From an uncultured Nitrospira sp. (GTDB lineage Bacteria; Nitrospirota; Nitrospiria; Nitrospirales; Nitrospiraceae), in assembly GCA_902500755.1 (NCBI GenBank), contig CABVRV010000002.1:1-64000 (forward strand): 64,000 nucleotides of DNA, read 5' to 3'. The notes beneath the pieces are model-generated. The model was not told where the DNA came from, made no database searches, and saw only the letters and a list, made by a program, of their open reading frames with translations. Shown one piece after another: positions 36,201 to 45,145 of the stretch; position 1 is the first letter of the stretch, and every line of letters begins with the position of its first letter. The position numbers were made by a program, and so were the translations under genes.

Positions 36201-37457
36201 ATGGCCTCGCGCGTAGTGATCACTGGTCTCGGAGTGGTGTCTCCTATTGGGATCGGCGTCAGTGAGTTTTGGAAATCGGCTCTTACGGGTCGATCGGGGA
36301 TTACGGCGATCCCATCCCTCGGGTGGTTTCCCATGTCCGGGTATCGCTCACAGGTGGCGGGCCAAGTCCATAATTTCGCACCAGAACAATACCTGTCGGC
36401 CACACAAGCCAATCGCGTGGATCGCTATGCGCAGTTTTCCTTGGTCGCCGCCAAGGAGGCGCTGACCGATGCCAACCTGAGCATGGCAAAGGAAGCTCCT
36501 CATCGCGTCGGAGTGATCGTCGGAGCAGGGATGGGTGGAATGGTGATGGGAGAGCGAGAAATCACTCAGCTCTTTGAGACCCAGCGACCGCATCGCGTAC
36601 ACCCGAATTTCATTCCTACGATCACACTGAACTCTGCCTCTGGGATTGTCGCCATGGCTCATGGCGCCAAGGGGCCGAATCTCACCATCTCGACAGCCTG
36701 CTCCTCCAGTGCCCATGCGCTCGGCCAGGCTCTGCACTGCATTCGTACTGGTCAGGCCGATGTGGTCATCGCCGTCGGGGCTGATGCGAGCATTACGCCC
36801 TTGGTCTTCGCCGGATTCTGCTCCTTACGTGCGCTCTCGAGTGAATTTAACAATGCTCCGGAGCAAGCGTCACGTCCATTTGACCGACGCCGCGACGGCT
36901 TTGTGATGGGCGAAGGAGCTGCCGCCTTGATCGTCGAATCATGGGCCCATGCCAAGAAACGGAAAGCCAGAGTCTATGCCGAGCTCGCCGGATACGCCGC
37001 GACCAGTGAAGCCTATCATATGGTCATTCCCCAAGAGGATGGCCAGGAAATCTGCACCACGATGAAAATCGGTCTGAAGTCGGCCGGCATCGGCCCGGAC
37101 CAAGTGGACTATATTAACGCGCATGCGACCTCCACGACGATCGGTGATGCCGTCGAAACCAAGGCGATCAGGAGGCTCTTTAAGAATCGCGCGGATAAGA
37201 TTGCCGTCAATGCCACAAAGTCACTTGTCGGCCACACCTTGGGCGCGGCGGGCGCGATCGGAGCGGTGGCAACGACTCTTGCCATTCATACGGGACAGAT
37301 CCATCCTACCGCCAACTACGAGGAGCCAGACCCGGACTGCTGTTTAGATGGAATCCGTCGAGCCATCCAAGAGCGAAAGGTCCGCTATGCCCTCTTAAAC
37401 GCATTTGGATTCGGCAGCAACAATGCCACGGTTGTCTTCAAGAAATTTGTCGCCTAG
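36201..37457 (+). CDS. fabF: Beta-ketoacyl-ACP synthase II (FabF-like)
   Basis: A 418-residue KAS II enzyme that elongates acyl-ACP with malonyl-ACP. The catalytic set is complete: Cys167 (STACSSS), His308 (NAHATST), Lys340 and His345 (KSLVGHTLGAAG). TGAAGGAGGAA lies upstream of the ATG. Position between lptG and a dedicated acyl carrier protein, upstream of lpxD, suggests it may supply hydroxyacyl chains for lipid A or a specialised envelope lipid rather than being the only housekeeping copy; that is inference. Confidence 0.92.
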   Translation: MASRVVITGLGVVSPIGIGVSEFWKSALTGRSGITAIPSLGWFPMSGYRSQVAGQVHNFAPEQYLSATQANRVDRYAQFSLVAAKEALTDANLSMAKEAPHRVGVIVGAGMGGMVMGEREITQLFETQRPHRVHPNFIPTITLNSASGIVAMAHGAKGPNLTISTACSSSAHALGQALHCIRTGQADVVIAVGADASITPLVFAGFCSLRALSSEFNNAPEQASRPFDRRRDGFVMGEGAAALIVESWAHAKKRKARVYAELAGYAATSEAYHMVIPQEDGQEICTTMKIGLKSAGIGPDQVDYINAHATSTTIGDAVETKAIRRLFKNRADKIAVNATKSLVGHTLGAAGAIGAVATTLAIHTGQIHPTANYEEPDPDCCLDGIRRAIQERKVRYALLNAFGFGSNNATVVFKKFVA

Positions 37458-37536
37458 AAAATTATCACATGATAACGAGGCCCATTCACCCAGTTCAGCT
37501 GCGAAGAGCCTCATGCCACTCTAAGGAGTACCCATA

Positions 37537-38001
37537 ATGACTGAACGGATCAACCCGGAGATCACAGAAAAAATCGTCCATGCGTTGGCCAGCTATCTTA
37601 AACGAGATCCGGCCTCAATTACTGAGGCACATCATCTCCGAGATGACCTTGGCCTCGATTCGGTGGCCGTCATTGAGCTCCTCTTCGAGATCGAAGAACG
37701 ATTTAAACTTCAGATTCCAGACCAGGACCTTCCAGGACTGAGCACGGTCGGCTCGGTTGCGGCCTACGTACAGCGACGTCTCGCAGAACCTCAGGGAGGC
37801 TCGAAGCCTGAATTACCTAAATCCAAGACACCATCTACCAAGTCAGGATCAAAAAAATCCGCTTCATCCACCAGGTCGACATCGGTAAAATCCTCTTCCA
37901 CCAAATCGGTCTCAACGAAACTGAAATCCGGCTCCGCCAAGAAACCGAAAACAATGCCAAAACCTGCTGCGAAAACAAAGAAAAAGGTCACAGCCCGATG
38001 A
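37537..38001 (+). CDS. Acyl carrier protein with Lys/Ser-rich C-terminal extension
   Basis: A 154-residue protein. Residues 1-85 form a normal acyl carrier domain with the phosphopantetheine site Ser42 in [12 protein letters not shown]. Residues about 90-154 are a low-complexity Lys/Ser/Thr/Pro tail that resembles histone-H1-like tails and is strongly basic, unusual for an acidic ACP. AAGGAGT precedes the ATG. Its stop overlaps the lpxD start (ATGA), indicating coupled translation. The tail may tether the ACP to membranes, nucleic acid or a partner. Confidence 0.85.
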   Translation: MTERINPEITEKIVHALASYLKRDPASITEAHHLRDDLGLDSVAVIELLFEIEERFKLQIPDQDLPGLSTVGSVAAYVQRRLAEPQGGSKPELPKSKTPSTKSGSKKSASSTRSTSVKSSSTKSVSTKLKSGSAKKPKTMPKPAAKTKKKVTAR

Positions 38002-39098
38002 GCAAACCTCAACTCCCCACCCCGATCACACTGGCTCAGATCCATCATGTTGTCGGCGGTACGATCCATGGCAATGACCGGACACAAATCTTTAGTCTTA
38101 CCAGCCTCGATCAGGCTGACCCGCAGGCTCTTTCGTTCGTAACGAACGAGAAAATGGCAAAGGCTGCGACGACCCTTGCAGTCGCAGCGCTGCTGGTACA
38201 TCGACATCAGCCGGATCTTACAGTGCCGCAGATCGTCGTCGACAATCCCATGTTGGCTTTCGCGCATGTGGCACAGAAATTTTTCGTTCGCGTTCCGACG
38301 CCTCGGGGTATTGCCGAACATGTGACACAAGGTTCCGACGTACAGGTTGGAGCCGATCCGTCCATCTGGCCCTTTGTCACCCTGGGCGACCGTGTGAAGA
38401 TCGGCGATCGGGTTACTCTCTACCCAGGAGTCTTCATAGGATCCGATGTGACGATCGGAAACGATTGTACGTTGTACCCCAATGTCGTGGTGCGAGAGGG
38501 CTGTTCACTTGGGGCTCGAGTGATCGTCCACAGTGGAACTGTCATCGGGGCAGACGGATTTGGGTATGTGCAGCATCAAGGCCGTCATCACAAAATCCCT
38601 CAACTGGGAGGCGTGACCATCGAAGACGACGTGGAGTTGGGAGCCAACGTCACGATCGATCGGGCCACATTCGGACGAACTCTGGTCAAGCAGGGCACCA
38701 AGGTAGACAATCTCGTCCAAATCGCCCACAACGTGACCGTGGGAGAACACTGCATTCTCGTCGCACAAGTGGGCATAGCCGGCAGCACAACGATCGGTCG
38801 TCACGTGATGATTGGCGGCCAAGCCGGTCTTTCGGATCACCTGACCATCGGCGATCAAGTACTGATTGCGGCGAAAGCAGGGGTCAATCGAAGTGTTGAA
38901 TCGAATCAGATTGTCGGAGGCACTCCTGCAATGCCGCGTGAAAAAGCGCTCAGAGTCCAAGGAGCTATTTTCCAGTTGCCTGAGTTGAAACAACTCGTGA
39001 GGGATTTGGAAACGCGCGTGACGACGCTCGAAACAGGTCTAGGAAAATCTCCTGGACGCACTGCTCGAGCACAGAAGGCTCGCCCTAAAAAGAGATAA
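37998..39098 (+). CDS. lpxD: UDP-3-O-acylglucosamine N-acyltransferase LpxD
   Basis: A 366-residue enzyme with the N-terminal uridine-binding domain, then a left-handed parallel beta-helix of hexapeptide repeats ([25 protein letters not shown] and others) and the catalytic-His region [11 protein letters not shown]. It adds the second 3-hydroxyacyl chain in lipid A synthesis using acyl-ACP. A basic C-terminal tail ([13 protein letters not shown]) is longer than usual. It overlaps the ACP gene by four bases, which ties the carrier directly to this acyltransferase. Confidence 0.93.
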   Translation: MSKPQLPTPITLAQIHHVVGGTIHGNDRTQIFSLTSLDQADPQALSFVTNEKMAKAATTLAVAALLVHRHQPDLTVPQIVVDNPMLAFAHVAQKFFVRVPTPRGIAEHVTQGSDVQVGADPSIWPFVTLGDRVKIGDRVTLYPGVFIGSDVTIGNDCTLYPNVVVREGCSLGARVIVHSGTVIGADGFGYVQHQGRHHKIPQLGGVTIEDDVELGANVTIDRATFGRTLVKQGTKVDNLVQIAHNVTVGEHCILVAQVGIAGSTTIGRHVMIGGQAGLSDHLTIGDQVLIAAKAGVNRSVESNQIVGGTPAMPREKALRVQGAIFQLPELKQLVRDLETRVTTLETGLGKSPGRTARAQKARPKKR

Positions 39099-39102
39099 GA
39101 CC

Positions 39103-39642
39103 TCAGGCCTTTACTTTTTCTATTGTGATCACTCTCCGCCATAAGAACAGCCTTGCCCAATAATAGCCGGCCCAAGGCAGAAAAATCGCAGGAACGACGT
39201 ATACATGTCCGTAGGCGAACGCGGCAATGGCGCTTCCCACAAGAAGCGTGATGCCTGCGACATACGCGAACGGAACCACCTGCCGACCGGGATGTTCAAA
39301 ATCCATGGGTTCCGATCTTTTCTTGAGCTTCCCCTTCTGTCTATCCAAAGTCTGTCTCATCCGCGCCGCCAGAACCTCTGGGAATTCACGCAACAGATAT
39401 CGCTGGTAGAGGGTATGCCCCGCCCCCAATCCGATACCTGACAGAAACAAACCGGAACTCTGATAAAACGTATCCCACGTATAAGTGTCGGTCGCAACCC
39501 ACTGATAGACTAACCCACCGACCCCGCCGACCAAACAAATGAGGCCGAGAAAACCAGACGGCATAAGTATGTGTATCTTCACATACTCCTGAGCCTGTTG
39601 CGTGGTTTGTTGTGAGTGGTGAACGTTAATAAGTTTCGGCAC
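39103..39642 (-). CDS. Hypothetical membrane protein
   Basis: A 179-residue protein with two pairs of membrane helices (about residues 28-48 and 62-82, and 126-146 and 148-168) separated by a basic cytoplasmic stretch (RMRQTLDRQKGKLKKRSEP). No family recognised. It converges on lpxD with only four bases between stops. AAGGGAGC lies before the ATG at 39642. Confidence 0.6.
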   Translation of the reverse strand: MPKLINVHHSQQTTQQAQEYVKIHILMPSGFLGLICLVGGVGGLVYQWVATDTYTWDTFYQSSGLFLSGIGLGAGHTLYQRYLLREFPEVLAARMRQTLDRQKGKLKKRSEPMDFEHPGRQVVPFAYVAGITLLVGSAIAAFAYGHVYVVPAIFLPWAGYYWARLFLWRRVITIEKVKA

Positions 39643-39856
39643 GATGCTCCCTTCTTAATATCTCCAAACTGTACCTGGCTCGTAGCGCATTATAGCGACC
39701 TCATTCGCTTCAGCAAAGTGTAGAACCATGGGTCGTGAGAATTGGCTCAGAGCTTACAAGTCTACGATAAATGGGGACATCATCACCATTAAGCCAGGTA
39801 ATCGTGGCAAGGGACCTCTAGCTTGATGACTGTCCGCCAGAGAAGAGAACGGTGCG

Positions 39857-40948
39857 TCAATCCGGTTGATGGGACGACTGTTTCGTCGCAGAATGAGGGG
39901 GGATGATGTCTGCTCCAGATTCTTTCATCGCAGCACAACGGCTTGAAACCACTCCTTGCATAGTTGACGCGATGGCATCAAGACTTTCGAGAAGAGCCGT
40001 AAAGGAATCAGAAATAACGGTCTTGGAAGCCGACCTCTGGACCTGAGATGAGCGATTGGTGAATTTCACGCGGCCAACGGCAGGAGGATTCACCGTCTCA
40101 ACCACCGAGATCAGAGGAGTGACACTCAGATCAATCTCACGACCCTCCGCGCCCTTGTTCCCTTGCTGCGCATCAACCCTGACCACTGGACGAAGAGGAT
40201 AGCGACTATTCACCTTGGCCACGATGCCGACGTCTCCGGTCGTCAACCGGACAATCGTCCCGAGCGGGTACACCGACAATTGCTCGACAAGGGCCTTGAG
40301 AATCTCTCGTGGAAAAGTCGCTCGCTCGGCAACCAGGAGCTCTTTAACGGCTTCATGGGGAAGCAGCCGGCGGCGATAGGGTCGTTCGCTGACCAGTGCG
40401 TCGAATACATCCACGACGCCACAAATCTGAGCCATCTCGTTGATCTCTCGACCCTTGAGTCGATTAGGATATCCCTGACCATTGAATCGTTCATGAACCT
40501 GACGTATCAATCGCGCAAGCCAGTGGTAGTCCGGACCGCATTGTTCGATGACTCGATAGCCGAACTCCGGATGCTGTTCAATCACTGCTCGTTCTTCCTG
40601 AGTCAATCGGCCGCTCTTGGTGATCAACGTGTTCGGTACCGCAAATAACCCAATATCATGTACGAGCCCCGTGAGCGCCAATCGATGCAGCTCTTCTCCA
40701 TAGTACCCCAACCCTATCCCCACCTTCGTTCCGAGTATGGCCACATTGACCAAGTTGGTAGTCAAGGGTGAGCCTGCGCGTCCAGATAAGGCTTCAACAA
40801 CGAGTTCGTCGGTCTGTTGTAAAGACAAGACCAGATCTGTCGCAAGCTGCTCAAGCGAGTGCAGCGCGAAAGCGTGCTGACCTTGCAGGGCAATGGCAAC
40901 CTCGTTCAAGACCTGTTCTGACCGAGAATACCAGTCGTTCACGATCAC
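39857..40948 (-). CDS. HD-GYP domain protein (probable c-di-GMP phosphodiesterase)
   Basis: A 363-residue protein. The N-terminal part is helical; the HD-GYP core spans about residues 85-200 with HDIGLFAVPN, IEQHPEFGY and HERFNGQGYP. The second half of the usual HHE pair is present but the first His is Val (RQVHERFNG), which may alter metal binding. The C-terminal 100 residues carry a short beta domain and a disordered tail. It is the last gene of the chemosensory cluster and overlaps the ExeA-like gene by four bases (GTGA). Confidence 0.82.
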   Translation of the reverse strand: MIVNDWYSRSEQVLNEVAIALQGQHAFALHSLEQLATDLVLSLQQTDELVVEALSGRAGSPLTTNLVNVAILGTKVGIGLGYYGEELHRLALTGLVHDIGLFAVPNTLITKSGRLTQEERAVIEQHPEFGYRVIEQCGPDYHWLARLIRQVHERFNGQGYPNRLKGREINEMAQICGVVDVFDALVSERPYRRRLLPHEAVKELLVAERATFPREILKALVEQLSVYPLGTIVRLTTGDVGIVAKVNSRYPLRPVVRVDAQQGNKGAEGREIDLSVTPLISVVETVNPPAVGRVKFTNRSSQVQRSASKTVISDSFTALLESLDAIASTMQGVVSSRCAAMKESGADIIPPHSATKQSSHQPD

Positions 40949-41817
40949 ACCCCTGAGCCGCCGCCGTCATGTCGGCACAACATGTTTCCTGCAACTCGTT
41001 CAACCAACGCTCGCCTGATCTGGCGAACTTCCGCGACGCTCCCAACGTAGAGGCATAAGTCACACAGTGAGTTAATTAAACGGCAGACTCCGCCAGTCCG
41101 CTGGAAAATTGAGGAAATCGCACCCGAAGAAAAGATCGGCTGAATACAACCGGCAGCAGTCAAGCGAGTCACGATGTATGCTTTCGTCTCGGCACGATCG
41201 AGCCGGTCGATATGGTGATGAATGGCCACACGCTGCGCGAGTTGTGGAATATGCGCGATACGGTCGCGGAGTTCCGGTTGACCAACGAGCACCAGCGTCA
41301 TGAGAAACCGGTCGTTCAGCTGGAAATTGCTCAGGAATCGCAGCTCCTCGAACAAGCGCTCGTGCTCGATGGCCTGGGCTTCATCCACCACCACGACGGT
41401 ATCGATGTCTTGCTGGTAATTGGCCAGTAGCTGGTCATTTAGTCGACGTAGCTGCTCGCCTCTGGTTCCGCCTGAGTCCAAACCGAGCTGAAATATAATC
41501 TCGCCGAGGAATTCGTTTCCTGGGATAGTCGGGTTGGACAGGAGGCCAATCTCATACCGGGATCGAGGAAGCTTCAGAATGATCGCGCGACTCAGGAGCG
41601 TCTTGCCACTCCCGATCTCGCCAGTCAACATGACAATTCCCTTTCGGGTACGAATTCCATACAGCATGCGCGCCATGGCAGCTTCGTGCTTGGCCGATGG
41701 AACGTAGAATGTTGGGTCCGGCACGTTTTCAAACGGGCGCCGCTGCAACCCCCAGTGTGGCTCATATGTCAAATGCTGGATCACATGCTGCTCGTGAACA
41801 GCGTCAACCAGAGACAT
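40945..41817 (-). CDS. ExeA/GspA-like AAA ATPase
   Basis: A 290-residue AAA protein of the ExeA/GspA type with Walker A (GEIGSGKT), Walker B (VVVVDEAQ) and the N-terminal YEPHWGLQRRPFENVPDPTFYVPS signature. The sensor region is LVGQPELRDRI. Unlike full ExeA it has no C-terminal peptidoglycan-binding segment or membrane helix in this length. ExeA proteins help place secretins; here it sits in a chemosensory operon and may position or energise a pilus or secretion complex. This link is inferred. Confidence 0.82.
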   Translation of the reverse strand: MSLVDAVHEQHVIQHLTYEPHWGLQRRPFENVPDPTFYVPSAKHEAAMARMLYGIRTRKGIVMLTGEIGSGKTLLSRAIILKLPRSRYEIGLLSNPTIPGNEFLGEIIFQLGLDSGGTRGEQLRRLNDQLLANYQQDIDTVVVVDEAQAIEHERLFEELRFLSNFQLNDRFLMTLVLVGQPELRDRIAHIPQLAQRVAIHHHIDRLDRAETKAYIVTRLTAAGCIQPIFSSGAISSIFQRTGGVCRLINSLCDLCLYVGSVAEVRQIRRALVERVAGNMLCRHDGGGSGV

Positions 41818-41874
41818 TATCCTACCTCACTCTTTCCCGTCATGCGGACTCATCGAGTGTCTCCACGGTCGGAT

Positions 41875-42819
41875 TCAATTTGGCAAGACACGTTGTATGG
41901 CCGCGCGTTCCGCCTGTCCGCATTGCGCCCATTCCTCGAGGCTGTTGATGCTTTGAGCGAGGCGAGATTGGACCGCCTCGTATCGCTTAGCATCAACCGT
42001 CACCCGGCAGTCCATCACAATTGCGAGAAAACTATGGAGGCCCATGAAAAACGTCATGGTATGGGAGGCATTGACCTGTTGAGCTGCAGACCACAACTGT
42101 GCAACGCGTTCTACAGTGTTCTGTAGATGGGATGACGGCCCATCTGAGGAGGCGCTGCCGTTCCTCAGCGCCTGAAGCATGGCGGATAGATGAGGGACTT
42201 CCTGACGAGCAAGCTCCAGAAATCCCTGCTCCCCTTCCGTCGATCGGTCGAGAAATTCCTGTATGGAAACGAGGTTGCATTGTTCCACTCCCCGCTGCAG
42301 AAGCCCCTCTGTTTGAGCCACCATGGTCTGAACTAGATTGCGACAAAAGGTCCCTGTCGCTGGGCCTTGATCGTACAGACCACGGAGAAGAGCCAACAGT
42401 TCTTTCGTGCCAATCGCTGTCGGAGCGCTGTCAGCAGAGGCTTGGGCGGCCTCGTGGTCAAAAGTGACACCGGTTGCTCGTGTCAGCGTTCCATGAATGT
42501 GCCCCAACTGTTTACAGAGTGCGAGGAAATCATCAGCCGAAATTCGTGCGCTCGGCTCCTGAACAGCTTCGATAAAGGGCAGAGCTGAAAAACTTGCTCG
42601 CTCAACATCACTCAGATTAATGGTCGCCGCAGACCCGCCAAGGTTCGTGATGCCGACCTTGATCGTCTGGGCCAAGGACCGATGGCGCTCCGCGGGGGGA
42701 GCCTGTTGAAGTTCGTCGAGAGCTACATGAATCTGTTGAAGCCATTCCTGTGCTTCTTGAACGAACAGTTCAATTAGTTCTTTCTGGAACGCATCTTCGG
42801 TTTCAACAGGCATCGGCAT
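41875..42819 (-). CDS. Hpt-like protein without the phospho-accepting His
   Basis: A 314-residue protein whose first 110 residues look like an Hpt domain (LFVQEAQEWLQQIHVALDELQ, then the stretch around NLGGSAATINL), but where CheA-type Hpt domains have HTLKGSA this protein has no His at the aligned place. The remainder is helical with no domain I can name, including a further conserved-looking segment near GFLELARQEVPHLSAMLQALRNG. It lies between the ExeA-like and receiver-coiled-coil genes. It may be a decoy or scaffold; a domain assignment by eye is tentative. Confidence 0.6.
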   Translation of the reverse strand: MPMPVETEDAFQKELIELFVQEAQEWLQQIHVALDELQQAPPAERHRSLAQTIKVGITNLGGSAATINLSDVERASFSALPFIEAVQEPSARISADDFLALCKQLGHIHGTLTRATGVTFDHEAAQASADSAPTAIGTKELLALLRGLYDQGPATGTFCRNLVQTMVAQTEGLLQRGVEQCNLVSIQEFLDRSTEGEQGFLELARQEVPHLSAMLQALRNGSASSDGPSSHLQNTVERVAQLWSAAQQVNASHTMTFFMGLHSFLAIVMDCRVTVDAKRYEAVQSRLAQSINSLEEWAQCGQAERAAIQRVLPN

Positions 42820-42867
42820 CGGCCAATCATCAGCAACACAGTCATCTCACGACTCCGACTGGTTACA

Positions 42868-44067
42868 TCAGGACTGTCCTTTCCCATTTCCAAGTTGCGA
42901 GGCCAACCCAGCGATTTCGCCCAATTTGCGAGCCATTTCTTCAAATCGTTTCGTTGCATTCTCAGCTGCCTGCTCTGTTTCCACTACCTGCCGAGCAAGC
43001 ATTCCGTTACGCTCGCGTTCAGCCACCAGAAGTCCTTCCAGCTCTTGAACTTTTGTCGCGGTTTTTTCCGCTTCCTGCACTCGCCCTACCGCTTCGATAT
43101 GCTTGCGCTGTTCAGACGTGAGCTCAGTTTCGAGCGCCCTAATTCTCTCCTGGAGTTCAACCACGTGTTTTTGCTCGCTGAGGAGTCGCCCTTCGGCATC
43201 CTGAGCCTGCGCCGAGATCTTTTCTGAGTCAGCCAGCTGTTGGACCAGTTGCTCCGCAGCCGCCCGTTCAGCATTGAGAGTAGATTCCAATTCTGCAATG
43301 CGTCCGGCAGTCTTTTGCAAGCCCAGAGCCTCCTCCTTGAGAGTCCTTACTTGATCCTGTTCTGCCTTGAGCGCAGCTTCCAGCTCGGAAATTCGCAAGG
43401 CCTGCGGCTCAAGCTTCGTGACTTGTGCTTCAAGATCACTGACACGCTGATGCGCTGTCGCCAACTGCGCTTCGCTTTCTTTGGCTCGCGCCAGCTGCCC
43501 CATTGCGTCGGACAGCTGTTTGGCCAACTCTTCGGATCGGGCCCGTTCGTTCTGAAGCTGGCCTTCAATTTCCTTGAGCTTTCCGGCACTCTGATTCACG
43601 TTGTCTTGTTGATGGATCGATATTACAGGAGCTTTTTTAACGTCCTGCATGTGCTCAGATGCAGGTTGAGTGGCTACGGCCGATTCGGGTATCGCTTCTT
43701 GTCGTTTTGCCATCAGTTCGAGCACACGATCTTTCAACGATGTGCCTTGGAAAGGCTTCTTCAACACACCATCTGCTCGACAGGACTCAGCCTGCTTGGT
43801 CACCTCATCATTGACGATACCAGAGATCAAGAGTACCGGAGTCGTGGCAAGGTCGGGATTTCCCCGGACAAACGCGCACACCTCGTACCCACTCTTATCC
43901 GGCATAATAACGTCAGAGACGACGAGGTCCGGTCGCTCCTTTGCCAAATAGGCCAAGGCTTCCTCGCCATTTGCCGCGAGCGTGACGCCAAGCCCAGCCT
44001 CAGTTAACAGTCGTTCGGCGACTTTTCGCACTGCGATGCTGTCATCTGCTATGAGGATCTTCGGCAT
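42868..44067 (-). CDS. Response-regulator receiver with long coiled-coil
   Basis: A 399-residue protein: a receiver domain (residues 1-120; acidic D8/D9 and phospho-acceptor D52 in VVSDVIMP), then an extended heptad coiled coil from about residue 150 to 390 (EGQLQNERARSEELAKQLSDA and similar). Signal-dependent dimerisation or scaffolding at a pole is plausible, as with polarity factors of gliding and twitching bacteria. No output domain is present. Neighbours are CheW-like and Hpt-like genes. Confidence 0.85.
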   Translation of the reverse strand: MPKILIADDSIAVRKVAERLLTEAGLGVTLAANGEEALAYLAKERPDLVVSDVIMPDKSGYEVCAFVRGNPDLATTPVLLISGIVNDEVTKQAESCRADGVLKKPFQGTSLKDRVLELMAKRQEAIPESAVATQPASEHMQDVKKAPVISIHQQDNVNQSAGKLKEIEGQLQNERARSEELAKQLSDAMGQLARAKESEAQLATAHQRVSDLEAQVTKLEPQALRISELEAALKAEQDQVRTLKEEALGLQKTAGRIAELESTLNAERAAAEQLVQQLADSEKISAQAQDAEGRLLSEQKHVVELQERIRALETELTSEQRKHIEAVGRVQEAEKTATKVQELEGLLVAERERNGMLARQVVETEQAAENATKRFEEMARKLGEIAGLASQLGNGKGQS

Positions 44068-44104
44068 ACCTGCACCTTTCGTCTTTCTTAAGTCTCTTGA
44101 AAAG

Positions 44105-44554
44105 TCATTTCATGCACGATCCGAGTTGTGATATGGCGAGAATCGGTATCTCATCGAGTCCGTTGGCATAACTTCCTTCAGCCGGTATATCTTTCCCCCG
44201 ATAGGCCTGAATGGCGGCGGGTTCTAACGTGTGAAGGACCGGCATCTCCTCATCGATGCACATCACCATATCTCCCAAAGGATGTTTTATCCTGAGACAC
44301 AGGGGATGGTTTCCCCGCACACGAAGACGCAGCAGTGAAGCCAGATCGAATACCGGGAGAACGGTCTGATCCTGCCGAACGACCGATGTGATAAACGGTG
44401 TGCGACTGCCAACCGGAATGGATGGTTTCCATGGCGAAATGCCCGCTACTTCCAACGTCTTCACGGCCAACCGCCGACCACCTATTGAAAAAACCACACA
44501 ATTCGATGGTGAATGCGTTGCTTCTCTCTGCCCCTTTTCTCCCGTCCTCAGCAT
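44105..44554 (-). CDS. CheW-like protein
   Basis: A 149-residue CheW-fold protein (CVVFSIGGRRLAVKTLEVAGIS, TVLPVFDLASLL, then MVMCIDEEMPVL). It would couple receptors to the CheA kinase. The start is the ATG at 44554 that overlaps the previous gene's TGA in ATGCTGA; a TTG at 44584 is less likely. It is quite divergent from the CheW at 50477-51013. Confidence 0.7.
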   Translation of the reverse strand: MLRTGEKGQREATHSPSNCVVFSIGGRRLAVKTLEVAGISPWKPSIPVGSRTPFITSVVRQDQTVLPVFDLASLLRLRVRGNHPLCLRIKHPLGDMVMCIDEEMPVLHTLEPAAIQAYRGKDIPAEGSYANGLDEIPILAISQLGSCMK

Positions 44555-45114
44555 GTTCGGCCATCGCTCACACCAATCGCCCAAGCATCCACTGATGAAC
44601 GAGGAGTTTCTCGCTCCTGGCCGGCATCGGACCTCCCATGCATCTCAAGCACCCACGTCGGATTGAGGATCATGGCTATGCTTTTCTCAAATAGGATCAT
44701 GCCTTGATACCAGTGTCGCTCAACACCACAGAAATGCGGAGGCAGTGGTAGGATCTGAGACTGCTGAATTTCCAACATTCCATGGACATCACTGACTCGA
44801 ATGCTGCCTCGCATTTCTCGATCTGCGAGAAGCACCACTCGAGTAGTCGGATGTGTCGGAACGTCGGAACTGCCTAATTGCATAACAAGAGAGATCGTCC
44901 TCTCGACGACACCTTGAATCGCTGGATCTTCACCGCTTTCCAACTCTTTGATGGTCAGTACCCCTCCAACGGATCCGGCGTCTAATGCCAAATACCTTCC
45001 ACTGATCGTGACAATGAGGAAACGCCGTAAAGAGGATGCTGATGGAGCCGATGCGCTCTGTTCCTGGATGCTCATGTCAGCACTCTCATCGCCATTCTCT
45101 GCAACAACCCACAT
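44548..45114 (-). CDS. Divergent CheW-like protein
   Basis: About 188 residues with a CheW-like core (RRFLIVTISGRYLALDAGSVGGVL, TTRVVLLADREMRG, then HWYQGMILFEKSIAMILNPTWVL). A start at the ATG at 45114 (GACGGA directly upstream) or 45075 is better than the open-frame limit at 45186, which would overlap the CheA stop codon by 41 bases. It overlaps the next CheW-like gene by seven bases. Together they look like a tandem CheW pair dedicated to this system. Confidence 0.65.
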   Translation of the reverse strand: MWVVAENGDESADMSIQEQSASAPSASSLRRFLIVTISGRYLALDAGSVGGVLTIKELESGEDPAIQGVVERTISLVMQLGSSDVPTHPTTRVVLLADREMRGSIRVSDVHGMLEIQQSQILPLPPHFCGVERHWYQGMILFEKSIAMILNPTWVLEMHGRSDAGQERETPRSSVDAWAIGVSDGRTC

Positions 45115-45145
45115 TCCGTCAATTAATACGAATATTTCCGCAAGG

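Noticed and set aside
43240..44007. 255-codon ORF antisense to the receiver-coiled-coil gene
   Set aside because: Shadow of the regular codon pattern of a coiled coil; no homology recognised.
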